47,373 bases of DNA from Candidatus Pacearchaeota archaeon (GCA_018304105.1 JAGVWX010000006.1:1-47373), one strand, 5' to 3'; counted from the first letter of the stretch, positions 32,746-40,636 are shown. Program-made: numbers and translations. The notes: generated by a model from the sequence alone, not told the origin.

Positions 32746-34734
32746 TTATCTTCTCGTTACTTTGACTGCAACAATTATAATCAGGATAATCAACACAACA
32801 TTGACTGCTCCGATTATCCACAAGAATGAATTATCTCCAAGGTTAAATATTCCAGTTCCAGACTGTGTGGTTCCTCCAACATTCAATGCGATTTCCCTAA
32901 GCTCAGAACCGCCCAATCCATCCTTTACCTCAATTTCAAAGGACTGTTCTCCTTCAACGCCTTCATCAACAGCGAATGTTAAAAGCACTTCTTTGCTTTC
33001 TCCTGCATCTAAATCAACAATTCTTGGAGAAATACTTTCAAGTGTCGCCCAGGATTGATAGCCCAAGGCATCAACTGCAAAGGCCGTTCTTTGTGACTTC
33101 AAATTTGCAATTGTCGCTCTTACAACAACTTCTCCGCCAGCAACAACTTGGTCTGATTCCAATTCTGCACTGATTGTGACAATTCTATTGCCGCCAGTTG
33201 ACGCATTGCCAGAAGTTGTTCCGCAGCCAATAACTCTCAATTGAACGCTCATGTCTTCATCCGATTCTTGCCTGTAAGTTCCTTTATTATAATCATATTC
33301 AGAAGACAAAGCCAAATTGTAAACTTTATCCTTTGCATTGTTTGGAATCGCAATATCAAAGTTAATAGTTTCTTTATCTCCCTGGTCAAGTCCGGACCTT
33401 ATCTCAACAAATTCGTCAATTCCTAGTTCTGTATTCTTCAAATTTATCCTAACTTGGTCTTGATCTTCATCGCCAATATTATAAACATCAAGCGTCGTTG
33501 AAATTCGGTCACCGCAAGTTGCTTCTGTTGGTGTGAATTCGATATTATCAAATGCAATGAATTTTCCACTGTCGCTTTCCCTCTCAATGTCTACCGAATT
33601 AAACCTGTCACTCTCTTCAAAATCAGACGCAGTATCAATGCATTGTTCATCTTCTCCGACATCGTCGCTATAAGCTTTAAAGGTCAGGTCATAGCTTCCG
33701 TCTGTAAAATCGGCTGGAACTGTAAAAGTAAACGTGGCTGTATCTTTATCTCCATCACTGAGACTGCCCAAATCGAATTTTTCCTCATCAGCATTATCAA
33801 AATTAAGGTCCGAAACTTGATTTATTCCATCGGAATCAAACACGCCCATTTCTACAAAAATATCTTTGATTTTATCGTTGCCGGTATTTTCTATTTCGAC
33901 TTCTATCTCAATAGTGTCAAGAAGATTCCATTCGTTGTCGTCTCCATTTCCTTGGTTGTCTATCTTGATATTTCTTATTTCCAAGTCTCCTCCAACAGAG
34001 CCGACCTCACAGAATGATCCTGCAACGTTTAAAATTAAATTCGCTTTCGTTATGCTGTCATCTGCTGTCGCAGTAATTGTAGTGCTCACTCCGCCAAAAT
34101 CAACTGTATCAAGACCAACTCCTTCCACTTTGACAGTTTTCTTCTGTCCAGCAGTCAAGTCAAGGTTTGTAATCTGGTTTCCAGATGAGTCATAAAAGTT
34201 CACAGTGAAACTTCCAGAGCTAGTTAATTGGACACCGCTCCAATCCTTATTCCCGTTGTTCTCAACTTCGATTGTGCCATTAGTTGTAGGAGTAATCACA
34301 GTCTTAGAAGTCAATTTAATAGAAGGCTTATTATTAATAGCCACTGAAAAAGGAACATCGCGCGAATCGCCAAGTCCGGCAGGATCTACAATTATCTTTC
34401 CAGCCAAATTCCCATCTTGGAATGCTGTAAAGCTGACAGTGCCGCTAACATGAATCATTACAGATGTTGTTGTGCCGTCTCCGATTGGCACATTTGGCAT
34501 GGTCAATGTAGCTGTGCCAGAAGTCATCACCAACGTGAATCCTATTGCTGAATCTGCAGCGCCACCATTAGTGATATCGAAAGATATCGGGAAAGAACCC
34601 GCACTGTGTTCAATAGTAGAAGGAAAATTAACATTGCTAACAGCCAAAGACGCTGCGCTAACTGCGCCACTCATCGCCATGAACGCTAGAAACACCAAAG
34701 CAGTCAAACCGCAAAATTTTGTTTTGTTTGTCAT
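32746..34734 (-). CDS. Large COG1361-like surface protein, candidate archaeosortase substrate
   Basis: A 662-residue secreted protein: signal peptide (KFCGLTALVFLAFMAMSGAVSAA), then several repeated beta-sandwich domains of the CARDB/NPCBM-like type (phrases such as VEVENTGNDKIKDIFVEMGVFDSDG, TLDVYNIGDEDQDQVRINL), and a C-terminal FLWIIGAVNVVLIILIIIVAV helix ending KVTRR. Strongly acidic, as usual for surface proteins. The tripartite C-terminus resembles a sorting signal and the archaeosortase-like gene is the next gene on the same strand, 30 bases on. Confidence 0.8.
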   Translation of the reverse strand: MTNKTKFCGLTALVFLAFMAMSGAVSAASLAVSNVNFPSTIEHSAGSFPISFDITNGGAADSAIGFTLVMTSGTATLTMPNVPIGDGTTTSVMIHVSGTVSFTAFQDGNLAGKIIVDPAGLGDSRDVPFSVAINNKPSIKLTSKTVITPTTNGTIEVENNGNKDWSGVQLTSSGSFTVNFYDSSGNQITNLDLTAGQKKTVKVEGVGLDTVDFGGVSTTITATADDSITKANLILNVAGSFCEVGSVGGDLEIRNIKIDNQGNGDDNEWNLLDTIEIEVEIENTGNDKIKDIFVEMGVFDSDGINQVSDLNFDNADEEKFDLGSLSDGDKDTATFTFTVPADFTDGSYDLTFKAYSDDVGEDEQCIDTASDFEESDRFNSVDIERESDSGKFIAFDNIEFTPTEATCGDRISTTLDVYNIGDEDQDQVRINLKNTELGIDEFVEIRSGLDQGDKETINFDIAIPNNAKDKVYNLALSSEYDYNKGTYRQESDEDMSVQLRVIGCGTTSGNASTGGNRIVTISAELESDQVVAGGEVVVRATIANLKSQRTAFAVDALGYQSWATLESISPRIVDLDAGESKEVLLTFAVDEGVEGEQSFEIEVKDGLGGSELREIALNVGGTTQSGTGIFNLGDNSFLWIIGAVNVVLIILIIIVAVKVTRR

Positions 34735-34869
34735 CGTGTTGTAATTTGATAGTTACAAACCACTATTTAAATATTTCGGTGCTGAAAAATTTATTTCAAA
34801 AAACTAAAATTCCCATCCTTTAGAAAGTTTAATAAAGTTCAGTGTCATACGAACCTTAAAGAGGACAAA

Positions 34870-35256
34870 ATGCCGATAAAATCTAGGGAAAATCTTGTTG
34901 GAGCATATGCGTTCCTAATTGCGATTATACTTGCAGTATCCGTAGGAGTTGCAACAATTACTCTTGGGCCAAGTGAGTCTGTGACTAAAATTTTAACAAG
35001 TTTGCTTGCGATTCTTGGATTAGTCGCAGGCTACTTTGTTTCAGAAAAAGATGTAAAGACATTCCTATTCGCTTCAGTTTCCTTAGTGCTCGTCAGCTTC
35101 GCCGGCCTTCAAGGAGGATTCTTAAGCGCAGCAGTTCTCGGGGTTGTGAGCGTAAGCAAGCTCATTACAAATATTCTCGGGGCACTTATGTTTGTTTTCA
35201 TCCCCGCAACGATTGTTGTTGCATTAAAGGTTGTCTTCTCGCTGGCTAAAACTTAA
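34870..35256 (+). CDS. Small polytopic membrane protein (128 aa)
   Basis: A 128-residue protein with four predicted helices connected by very short loops; the only charged cluster is SEKDVKTF in the middle and KSRENL at the start. Compact, Gly/Val/Ala-rich. AGTGTCATACGAACCTTAAAGAGG lies upstream with a GAGG ribosome site seven bases before ATG. No family recognised. Confidence 0.65.
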   Translation: MPIKSRENLVGAYAFLIAIILAVSVGVATITLGPSESVTKILTSLLAILGLVAGYFVSEKDVKTFLFASVSLVLVSFAGLQGGFLSAAVLGVVSVSKLITNILGALMFVFIPATIVVALKVVFSLAKT

Positions 35257-35338
35257 TTCAAGCGTTTTTTATTTAGCCTAGCAAGAAATTTTTAAAGCCA
35301 TAAATCATATTCAACCAATTTAAAAATTTTCAGAATAA

Positions 35339-35728
35339 TTAATAATCCCATCTATCTTTAGCGTTCTCTTTCTTCTCAGGCATACTTGGCTTGTGAATAT
35401 GCGCAAAACTTGGTGTGGCAAGAACAATGTTGTCTCCAAAGCCCGCGATAGTTCCTTCAAGAGCATCAACTGTTTTCTTTATTTTAGAAATCGCTCTCTT
35501 TAATTCAATCAAATCCTTCGACTTCAATGGCTTTATATCAATTACCGCAATGGTGTAACCAGTCCTAAGTGCGTTAAGAATTTCTTCCATTCCTTCATAA
35601 TCTCTCAAGACGAATGGTTTTACAATTACTTTGCTGTCTTCCTTTTTGGCAGCATTAAGGTCAAGTTCAAGATATTCCTCTTCGTTACCATTTCCCCCTC
35701 CGAACAATCCTTTAAAATTAAATGCCAT
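35339..35728 (-). CDS. sepF: SepF-like cell division protein
   Basis: A 129-residue SepF/DUF552 protein. ATG 35728 is chosen because it yields the MAFNFKGLFG membrane-binding start typical of SepF; the frame extends upstream but without likeness. The core VIVKPFVLRDYEGMEEILNALRTGYTIAVIDIKPLKSKD and the IAGFGDNIVLATPSFAHI end are the family's dimer fold. Archaeal SepF anchors FtsZ to the membrane at mid-cell. It lies downstream of the pfdB and rpo12 genes on the same strand. Confidence 0.9.
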   Translation of the reverse strand: MAFNFKGLFGGGNGNEEEYLELDLNAAKKEDSKVIVKPFVLRDYEGMEEILNALRTGYTIAVIDIKPLKSKDLIELKRAISKIKKTVDALEGTIAGFGDNIVLATPSFAHIHKPSMPEKKENAKDRWDY

Positions 35729-35777
35729 GCATCTTTTCAGATAAATGAGTATATAAATATTATTATATTTCTCGGTA

Positions 35778-36113
35778 TTATTCTTGCCGCGAAACAAATT
35801 TGCTGATTTCTTCTCTTAGCTTAGCGACATCTTTTTCAATTAATTTTTCTTGCTTCTCTATAGCCCCAATCCGAACGCTCAACAACTTCTTTTTCTCTTC
35901 CAATTCTTTTTTTACTTTCTCTTCGTTAGACTTAATCAAAAAACCAGAAGTCATTTTATAAACTTCATCTCCCGAATTCTTTAATTCACCGAATGCATTT
36001 TCAATTTCATTCAACTCAATTTGCATCGCCTGTTTTTGTGCAAGAAAACTTTGAAGATGAGTTTCAAGAAGCTGCAATTCCTCTATTTTTTTATCAGTCT
36101 CTTCCCGAGCCAT
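35778..36113 (-). CDS. pfdB: Prefoldin beta subunit
   Basis: A 111-residue coiled-coil protein with the beta prefoldin pattern: an N-terminal helix (LQLLETHLQSFLAQKQAMQIELNEIENAFGELKN), the short beta hairpin VYKMTSGFLIKSNEEKVKKELEEKKKLLSVR and a C-terminal helix. Forms the hexamer with the alpha subunit at 15542-15949. Its ATG follows directly after the stop of rpo12, an arrangement common in archaea. Confidence 0.92.
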   Translation of the reverse strand: MAREETDKKIEELQLLETHLQSFLAQKQAMQIELNEIENAFGELKNSGDEVYKMTSGFLIKSNEEKVKKELEEKKKLLSVRIGAIEKQEKLIEKDVAKLREEISKFVSRQE

Positions 36114-36251
36114 TTAAACGGCCTTCATTTTTGCTACTTTATTTCGCGGTTTGTAAAATACTCTGGAGCCGCAATGCGGACAAACGAATCTTTTATCCAA
36201 AACTTTGCTGCTCAGTGACTTTTCACACTGAAAACATTTGTATTGTGCCAT
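36114..36251 (-). CDS. rpo12: RNA polymerase subunit Rpo12 (RpoP)
   Basis: A 45-residue zinc-ribbon protein: YKCFQCEKSL and VCPHCGSRVFYKPRNK give the CxxC...CxxC ligands and the basic GSRVxxKxR end that defines archaeal Rpo12, the counterpart of eukaryotic Rpb12. Too short for a normal frame list but unmistakable. It stops one base before the pfdB start. Confidence 0.93.
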   Translation of the reverse strand: MAQYKCFQCEKSLSSKVLDKRFVCPHCGSRVFYKPRNKVAKMKAV

Positions 36252-36321
36252 CTCATTTCTAGCGATAGACCTTTTTTAAAACTTGCGATTCATATTTTTT
36301 AAAAAACAACAAAGAAAATCT

Positions 36322-36329
36322 TTAAATAC
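36322..36329 (+). promoter_or_regulatory. TATA box of the 38-residue acidic gene
   Basis: TTAAATAC/TTTAAATA around 36321-36329 lies about 30 bases before ATG 36360, giving a leader of roughly ten bases. The flanks are divergent from rpo12. Confidence 0.5.
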
Positions 36330-36359
36330 TTTAAGATTCAAGAGAAATAAAAGAGTAAA

Positions 36360-36476
36360 ATGGATGCAAAAAGAGGTTCAGAGGAAAACAGATCAACTGA
36401 AGCAGAAACCCTTGAGGAAGATTTCGACGTCGATGACCTCACGGCGGGCTTAACTGCAACAGACGAATCCAAATAA
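36360..36476 (+). CDS. Small acidic hypothetical protein (38 aa)
   Basis: A 38-residue frame (start MDAKRGSEENRSTEAE, end DFDVDDLTAGLTATDESK), strongly acidic. It is backed by a TATA element about 30 bases upstream and by a hairpin plus T-run starting six bases after its stop, so it looks like a complete single-gene transcription unit. The LxxDFDVDDLTxGL pattern could be a short linear motif. No family recognised. Confidence 0.5.
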   Translation: MDAKRGSEENRSTEAETLEEDFDVDDLTAGLTATDESK

Positions 36477-36481
36477 TTTCT

Positions 36482-36502
36482 TACCTCCTCGGAGGTATTT
36501 TT
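36482..36502 (+). terminator. Hairpin and T-run after the small acidic gene
   Basis: TACCTCC (36482-36488) and GGAGGTA (36491-36497) are exact complements, followed by a T-run. It resembles an intrinsic terminator; archaeal polymerase would also stop on the T-run alone. Confidence 0.6.
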
Positions 36503-36513
36503 TATTTTATTTA

Positions 36514-36687
36514 TTAAAAGATTTTAACAACATCAGAATAACTCTCATAAACATTCTTATAAAATACTAATCCTTTATCTTCAATTGTTTCTGGGTTAAG
36601 ATAATTCCAATACGCTACAAGCAGCAATCTTGAATTGCGGGCAATGTCTGACAGATGATTATTAATTACCGTCGTTAGTATAACCAA
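36514..36687 (-). CDS. Possible small protein downstream of the TPR-like gene (57 aa)
   Basis: A 57-residue frame from TTG 36687 to TAA 36514, fifteen bases after the stop of the TPR-like gene on the same strand. The composition looks protein-like (NNHLSDIARNSRLLLVAYWN, then ETIEDKGLVFYKNVYESYSD), but there is no ATG and no clear ribosome site. It may be a small coupled gene or the remnant of a longer one. Confidence 0.3.
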   Translation of the reverse strand: MVILTTVINNHLSDIARNSRLLLVAYWNYLNPETIEDKGLVFYKNVYESYSDVVKIF

Positions 36688-36702
36688 TTTGGCTATCTTC
36701 GA

Positions 36703-37266
36703 TTATTCATTAAAAACTTTTCTTCTTAGATTTCTTGACCTATTGAAGTCGCCAAGCCCTTCATAAATCTTCAATAATTCTTCCTGAACTTCCCTTTTCT
36801 CACTTGAATCTAAATTCATCATGAGGAGTTTTTCATAAAATCCTGCGGCTTGCCTTCTCTTGCTGCCATCAACGAAAACCTTCGCCTGAATTTTGTAATA
36901 TTCTCTGACCATTCTTTCAATTTCTGTCTGTTTTTCTAAAGGAGCGATAGCAACGGCCTTTTTCTTCATAGCATCAGCAGAATCAAAGTCCCCTCCTCGA
37001 ATATAAAGCTCTACTGCTTTAACAAAATCAGAAATCTTCGCCGCGACACTAGTATTTATCTCTCCAGCTGCCTTCATCATCTTTCCAGCCTCCAATAACA
37101 TTCCCTTGGTTTCATACAATCCAGCCAGTTTCACAAGCACAAATTTCTTCGTGTCAAAATCAAGCTGGTTCTTCAAACAATCTTTCAGATATTCCATCCT
37201 AAGATAATCGTTCATCTCAAGAAACTTCTGTTCTATCTCTTTTCTCGTCGTCTCTTTTACTCTCAT
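36703..37266 (-). CDS. TPR/SNAP-like helical repeat protein
   Basis: A 187-residue all-helical soluble protein. ATG 37266 is used since the codons before it lack a start context. Helix pairs such as LAGLYETKGMLLEAGKMMKAAGEI, AVELYIRGGDFDSADAMKKKAVAI and LLKIYEGLGDFNRSRNLRRKVF read as tetratricopeptide-like repeats. Probably a protein-protein adaptor; partners unknown. Confidence 0.65.
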   Translation of the reverse strand: MRVKETTRKEIEQKFLEMNDYLRMEYLKDCLKNQLDFDTKKFVLVKLAGLYETKGMLLEAGKMMKAAGEINTSVAAKISDFVKAVELYIRGGDFDSADAMKKKAVAIAPLEKQTEIERMVREYYKIQAKVFVDGSKRRQAAGFYEKLLMMNLDSSEKREVQEELLKIYEGLGDFNRSRNLRRKVFNE

Positions 37267-37481
37267 GCAAAATCCTATATTTCGGAGTTTATAACAATTA
37301 CCATACATTTTTGTACATAAGTCTATTGAAATGTCATATCCCTAATGGTCCGCAGATTACTATAATCTCAACAATCCACAATCCCTTTTCGTTGTGATAA
37401 TTGTATTTCAGAAAACTGAAGCTACTTTCTTTCAAATGTAAAAGAAGAAGTTTTTATAAACTCAAAACAATCATTTTAACG

Positions 37482-37745
37482 ATGTTTCAAAAAAAGAAAC
37501 TCTTGGAAGAACTCGCAGATTATTTCAAGAATAACTTGAAAAAGGGTTATACAAAGGAATCTCTAAGATGGGCTTTAGTCAATCAAGGCTATTCAAGGAT
37601 GGAAATCGAAAAAGCAATTAGAAAAGCAGAGCTTGATTTGGCTGCGTCCGCTCCAATACTCAAGACAAAGCCAGAGATAAAATATGAAATTGTAACAGAG
37701 GACAAACCCGAAAAGAAGAGACGATGGTTCGGTCTTTTCTCATAA
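37482..37745 (+). CDS. Small basic helical protein with GYSxxEIEKAI motif (87 aa)
   Basis: An 87-residue protein starting at ATG 37482. The first 50 residues (LLEELADYFKNNLKKGYTKESLRWALVNQGYSRMEIEKAIRKA) form two or three helices and carry the same GYxxxEVxxA motif as the N-terminal module of the protein at 19825-20265. A Lys-rich linker leads to a basic, aromatic end (KKRRWFGLFS). A TATA-like TTTTTATAAAC lies about 30 bases upstream. Function unknown. Confidence 0.62.
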   Translation: MFQKKKLLEELADYFKNNLKKGYTKESLRWALVNQGYSRMEIEKAIRKAELDLAASAPILKTKPEIKYEIVTEDKPEKKRRWFGLFS

Positions 37746-37756
37746 ACTTCCTTGTA

Positions 37757-37838
37757 CGCCAACGCCCGGAATCGAACCGGGAGATCCTTACGGAAAGCGG
37801 TTCTCAAGACCGCCGGAGTACCATTGTCCCACGTTGGC
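37757..37838 (-). tRNA. tRNA-Ser (anticodon UGA)
   Basis: The minus strand folds as a class II tRNA: acceptor GCCAACG/CGTTGGC with G discriminator, a 3-bp D stem, anticodon stem GCGGT/ACCGC with loop CTTGAGA (anticodon TGA), a long variable arm (TCC GTAA GGA) and T arm CCCGG TTCGATT CCGGG. The long variable arm agrees with serine. CCA is not encoded and no intron is present. Its first 16 bases recur twice upstream in a tandem repeat. Confidence 0.95.
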
Positions 37839-37940
37839 ATTGTCACCACGTGAGACTTGAGCAGTTCCTTGCGATTGTCCCACGTTGGCATTGTCACCAC
37901 GTGAGACTTGAGCAGTTCCTTGCGATGTCCCACGTTGGCA
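37823..37940 (-). repeat. 51-bp tandem repeat containing the 5' end of tRNA-Ser
   Basis: Two identical 51-base copies lie at 37823-37873 and 37874-37924, followed by a partial third copy at 37925-37940. The first copy includes the real tRNA 5' end; the others repeat its acceptor strand and beginning of the D arm (GCCAACGTGGGACA). On the tRNA strand the precursor would thus carry two extra copies of this segment before the real tRNA. Confidence 0.93.
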
Positions 37941-37948
37941 ATTATCAC

Positions 37949-37967
37949 AATGTAACTAACTTACATT
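37949..37967. repeat. 7-bp inverted repeat upstream of the tRNA-Ser repeats
   Basis: AATGTAA (37949-37955) and TTACATT (37961-37967) flank CTAAC. It lies near the expected transcript start of the tRNA unit (TATA-like TTTATAAG near 37995 on the minus strand). Function unknown. Confidence 0.4.
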
Positions 37968-38010
37968 AGCATCGTTTTAGAAAATTAAGATGGCTTATAA
38001 AACTTTATAC

Positions 38011-38424
38011 TCAATTCGCAGACGGCCTTAGCCCAGTTCGCTCATTTTGAACATCGTATCTAAAGACACAATACTGTATTGTAACATAATATCCTCTGCT
38101 CGTAACAACGTAATCATTATTACCCGGGTTTCCGTTAGCTACTTCTTCTCTAGTCTGATTAACAAATAAAAAGCCATTTGAGCCGCTCGGTTTTGCTTGA
38201 ACATTGTCGGTATTTGATGTTCCTTTGACCGCACTCCTAAGAAGGACTCTTGGCGGAATAATACGAGTGCCACTGTCCCGGGTTATATAAAATCGTATAG
38301 GAATTCCAGCATCGCTCATAACAACTTTTCTTCCCCGCACAAAGAGCCCCCCTCGATTATCGCGATTTACAAGATCATAATGCTCTCGTTCAGAAACTCT
38401 GACTCTTTGTTCCCATGTAGTCAT
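38011..38424 (-). CDS. Hypothetical protein (137 aa), soluble
   Basis: A 137-residue basic, mostly beta-rich protein without signal peptide or membrane helix. Sequence features include an Asn/Arg-rich middle (LVNRDNRGGLFVRGRK) and a Thr/Asn/Gly-rich segment around residues 75-110. A TTTAAAAATTC-type TATA element lies about 20 bases before the ATG. I recognise no family, and no TR-like sequence is present in it. Confidence 0.55.
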   Translation of the reverse strand: MTTWEQRVRVSEREHYDLVNRDNRGGLFVRGRKVVMSDAGIPIRFYITRDSGTRIIPPRVLLRSAVKGTSNTDNVQAKPSGSNGFLFVNQTREEVANGNPGNNDYVVTSRGYYVTIQYCVFRYDVQNERTGLRPSAN

Positions 38425-38518
38425 TCAACATAACAATCTCGAGAATTTTTAAACATATTTGTATTACAATTCACACTAAATAAATCCTCTTCAGTAAAAA
38501 CAACAATAAAACAAAGAC

Positions 38519-38806
38519 TTAACCGAAGAGACTAGCTAAACCAGCAGCTGACTCGCTGACTTTTTCTTCTTTCTTTTCTTCTTTCTCTGGCTTTGCTGTT
38601 CCACTCGCTGCTGCAGGTGCCGCTGCCACTGCGCTCGCGTTCGCAAGCTCGTGTGCAATGTCCACGCCATTTAACGACGCAATCAAAGATTTAACCTTGG
38701 ATTCGTCAACGTGTGCTCCAGTCGCAGAAATCACTTTATGCAAATGCTCTTCGTCAACTGGTTTGCCAAGCTTATGCAATAACAAAGCTCCGTAGATATA
38801 TTCCAT
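38519..38806 (-). CDS. rpl12: Ribosomal stalk protein P1/L12 (archaeal)
   Basis: A 95-residue acidic stalk protein: N-terminal dimerisation domain MEYIYGALLLHKLGKPVDEEHL..., a short Ala-rich hinge, a charged KPEKEEKKEEK region and the conserved factor-binding end AAGLASLFG. AAGGAGG precedes the ATG by nine bases. It binds the C-terminal spine of uL10 and recruits translation GTPases. It closes the uL1-uL10 run. Confidence 0.95.
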   Translation of the reverse strand: MEYIYGALLLHKLGKPVDEEHLHKVISATGAHVDESKVKSLIASLNGVDIAHELANASAVAAAPAAASGTAKPEKEEKKEEKVSESAAGLASLFG

Positions 38807-38870
38807 TACGCGCCCTCCTTACATTTGAATGAACGCATGAATTCGAATGTGTGAAAGGCTAGTGATAAAC

Positions 38871-39173
38871 TCATTGGCTTTCACCTTTTTTGTCTTGTTG
38901 ATTAGCTATTATACACTCGACCAATTCGATCCCATACTCTTGATATTCTTCCATAACCTTAACATAAGCTTGCGCCCTTTGTTCTAATTCCGCACGCGTC
39001 GGATTATTTGAATTCAACCTTTTTATTTCTGACATTATATCGCTGTAGCCATCAAAACACCATGAATGAGCCCAGTCATTAAATACCTTGGCCCCCCGAA
39101 GGTTTCCTTTCTTCTTTGCTTCATTTCTTTCTATTTCTAAGTTAACCGGTCTTTCAAAATCTAATCTATTCAT
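38871..39173 (-). CDS. Hypothetical protein inserted in ribosomal stalk operon (100 aa)
   Basis: A 100-residue charged helical protein lying between uL10 and P1 genes; its start overlaps the uL10 stop by ATGA. One motif, WAHSWCFDGYSDIMSEIKRL, stands out. Composition and tight overlap argue that it is a real gene. I do not recognise a family; position suggests coupling with stalk assembly or simply co-expression. Confidence 0.6.
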   Translation of the reverse strand: MNRLDFERPVNLEIERNEAKKKGNLRGAKVFNDWAHSWCFDGYSDIMSEIKRLNSNNPTRAELEQRAQAYVKVMEEYQEYGIELVECIIANQQDKKGESQ

Positions 39174-39988
39174 TCTGCTCCTCCAGCGTTTACATTTTTG
39201 CTTTCATAAATTTTCTCCAATGCTTTCTCTTGCATCGCAGCTTTGCTGATGAAATAAGAAATTGTTTCCTTCACAGTATAACCGATGTTCACTGCAAATC
39301 CAAGTGCCTTGCCGATTGATGCTCTTAGCTCATCCAACGTTCCGGCTTTGTCGATTTTAATTTCGGTATAAATCACTTCATTCACTGAATCATAAGCCCC
39401 AACAGGAATAAATCCGACCCTCATCGGAGAGATGTTCAGTTTTCCAAGAACGCTCGCCACTTTATCATTTATGACCTCTCCGGCTTTCACAATAGTCGCT
39501 GCTTGTCGTATAGACAGTTTGCCATTTTCAACAGCGACTTTCAATCCAACGCTTCCAAGTTCAGAAATTGCCGGGCCAGGAATCAAATCGGTTGGGCCTG
39601 CTTCAACATGTATGTCTTCTGGAGCAATGTCTCCCGCTTTAGCTTTCGAGGCAGACTGATTATCAACAAGTTCAGATGCTAATTGGAAAGCGTCAAGTTG
39701 GGAAAACATTAAGCAGGTGTCTGCTTCTATTAATTCTTTAATATTCTGAAAATTTACTTTCTCAACTTTTGAAATTGCCCTTAGTAAAATGGATTTTTTA
39801 GCCATAACCACTTCTGCCTTTCCGGTTAATTTTTTCTTTATCTTCTGAAATTGCGAAGCTGGAAGGCCTTTGATTGACGCAACAAGAAGGGTCTTGCTAG
39901 ACTGCATTTTTTTAACTAAAACATTAAGCAGTTTCACTTTGTCTTCCGGAATTGGTTTCTCTCTCGTCAATTTTTTTCTTTCGGCCAT
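39170..39988 (-). CDS. rpl10: Ribosomal protein uL10 (P0), short C-terminus
   Basis: A 272-residue P0-type uL10. Family marks are LVASIKGLPASQFQKIKKKLTGKAEVVMAKKSILLRAI in the rRNA-binding domain and the archaeal insertion GDIAPEDIHVEAGPTDLIPGPAISELGSVGL. It ends soon after the first helix of the C-terminal spine (VKETISYFISKAAMQEKALEKIYE) and lacks the usual further spine helices and terminal GLGALFG tail of archaeal P0. Its ATG overlaps the uL1 stop as TAATG. Confidence 0.93.
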   Translation of the reverse strand: MAERKKLTREKPIPEDKVKLLNVLVKKMQSSKTLLVASIKGLPASQFQKIKKKLTGKAEVVMAKKSILLRAISKVEKVNFQNIKELIEADTCLMFSQLDAFQLASELVDNQSASKAKAGDIAPEDIHVEAGPTDLIPGPAISELGSVGLKVAVENGKLSIRQAATIVKAGEVINDKVASVLGKLNISPMRVGFIPVGAYDSVNEVIYTEIKIDKAGTLDELRASIGKALGFAVNIGYTVKETISYFISKAAMQEKALEKIYESKNVNAGGAE

Positions 39989-40605
39989 TATTCCACTTCC
40001 ACCTTGAATGGTTTTGTCATAGTGAATTTTATCATTGTATTTTTCAGATTCTCTTTCTTTTTTGGCAGGGCATTAATAACTCCATGATAAACCGCGTCAA
40101 TATTCTGCGCAATTTTCTCATCGCTCATGCTTTGTTTTCCGACGGCAATTTTCACGCTTGCTTCTTTCAGCCTTATTTTCAAAGAAGAATTAATCTTATC
40201 CAATGTATCTTTTATCGATTGTTCGTTTTCTTGCGGCAAAATTCCCAACTGAGGCGAAGGCATTTTTCCCGCCGGCCCAAGAATTTTACCGAAGGTCGTA
40301 GCCACTTTCGGCATCAGTTTTGCGACAGACAAAAAATAATCGTAATTATCAACGAGTTTTTTCAGCTCTTTCTTGTCAGAATATTTTGCAAACTGTCCTT
40401 CCGTTATGCTGTCAACAATTTTTGATTTTTCAGTCAGGAAACCGCAGACTTTTTTGTCTTTTACTTTATGGGGAAGAGTTATTACAGCGTTCATCTGATC
40501 TTTTTTCACATCAATTCCCCTCAGATTAATAATTAACTCTACAGTTTGGTCAAACTTTGCTCCTTTCTCCTTGCGCAATTCCGCTAATGCTTCCTGTACT
40601 TTCAT
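39988..40605 (-). CDS. rpl1: Ribosomal protein uL1
   Basis: A 205-residue uL1: QTVELIINLRGIDVKKDQMNAVITLPH at the start, central KLMPKVATTFGKILGPAGKMPSPQLG (the hallmark GxxLGPxGxMP region) and the C-terminal KIAVGKQSMSDEKIAQNIDAVYHGVINALP. It binds the L1 stalk rRNA. First gene of the uL1-uL10-P1 run, with a TATA box around 40698 and an 80-base leader. Confidence 0.95.
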   Translation of the reverse strand: MKVQEALAELRKEKGAKFDQTVELIINLRGIDVKKDQMNAVITLPHKVKDKKVCGFLTEKSKIVDSITEGQFAKYSDKKELKKLVDNYDYFLSVAKLMPKVATTFGKILGPAGKMPSPQLGILPQENEQSIKDTLDKINSSLKIRLKEASVKIAVGKQSMSDEKIAQNIDAVYHGVINALPKKKENLKNTMIKFTMTKPFKVEVE

Positions 40606-40636
40606 TGTTATTCGTTCCTTTCATCTCCTACCTATG

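Noticed and set aside
38011-38424. Second DGR target in the hypothetical 137-residue protein because of its Asn-rich segments
   Set aside because: I found no stretch resembling the TR outside 17495-17577.
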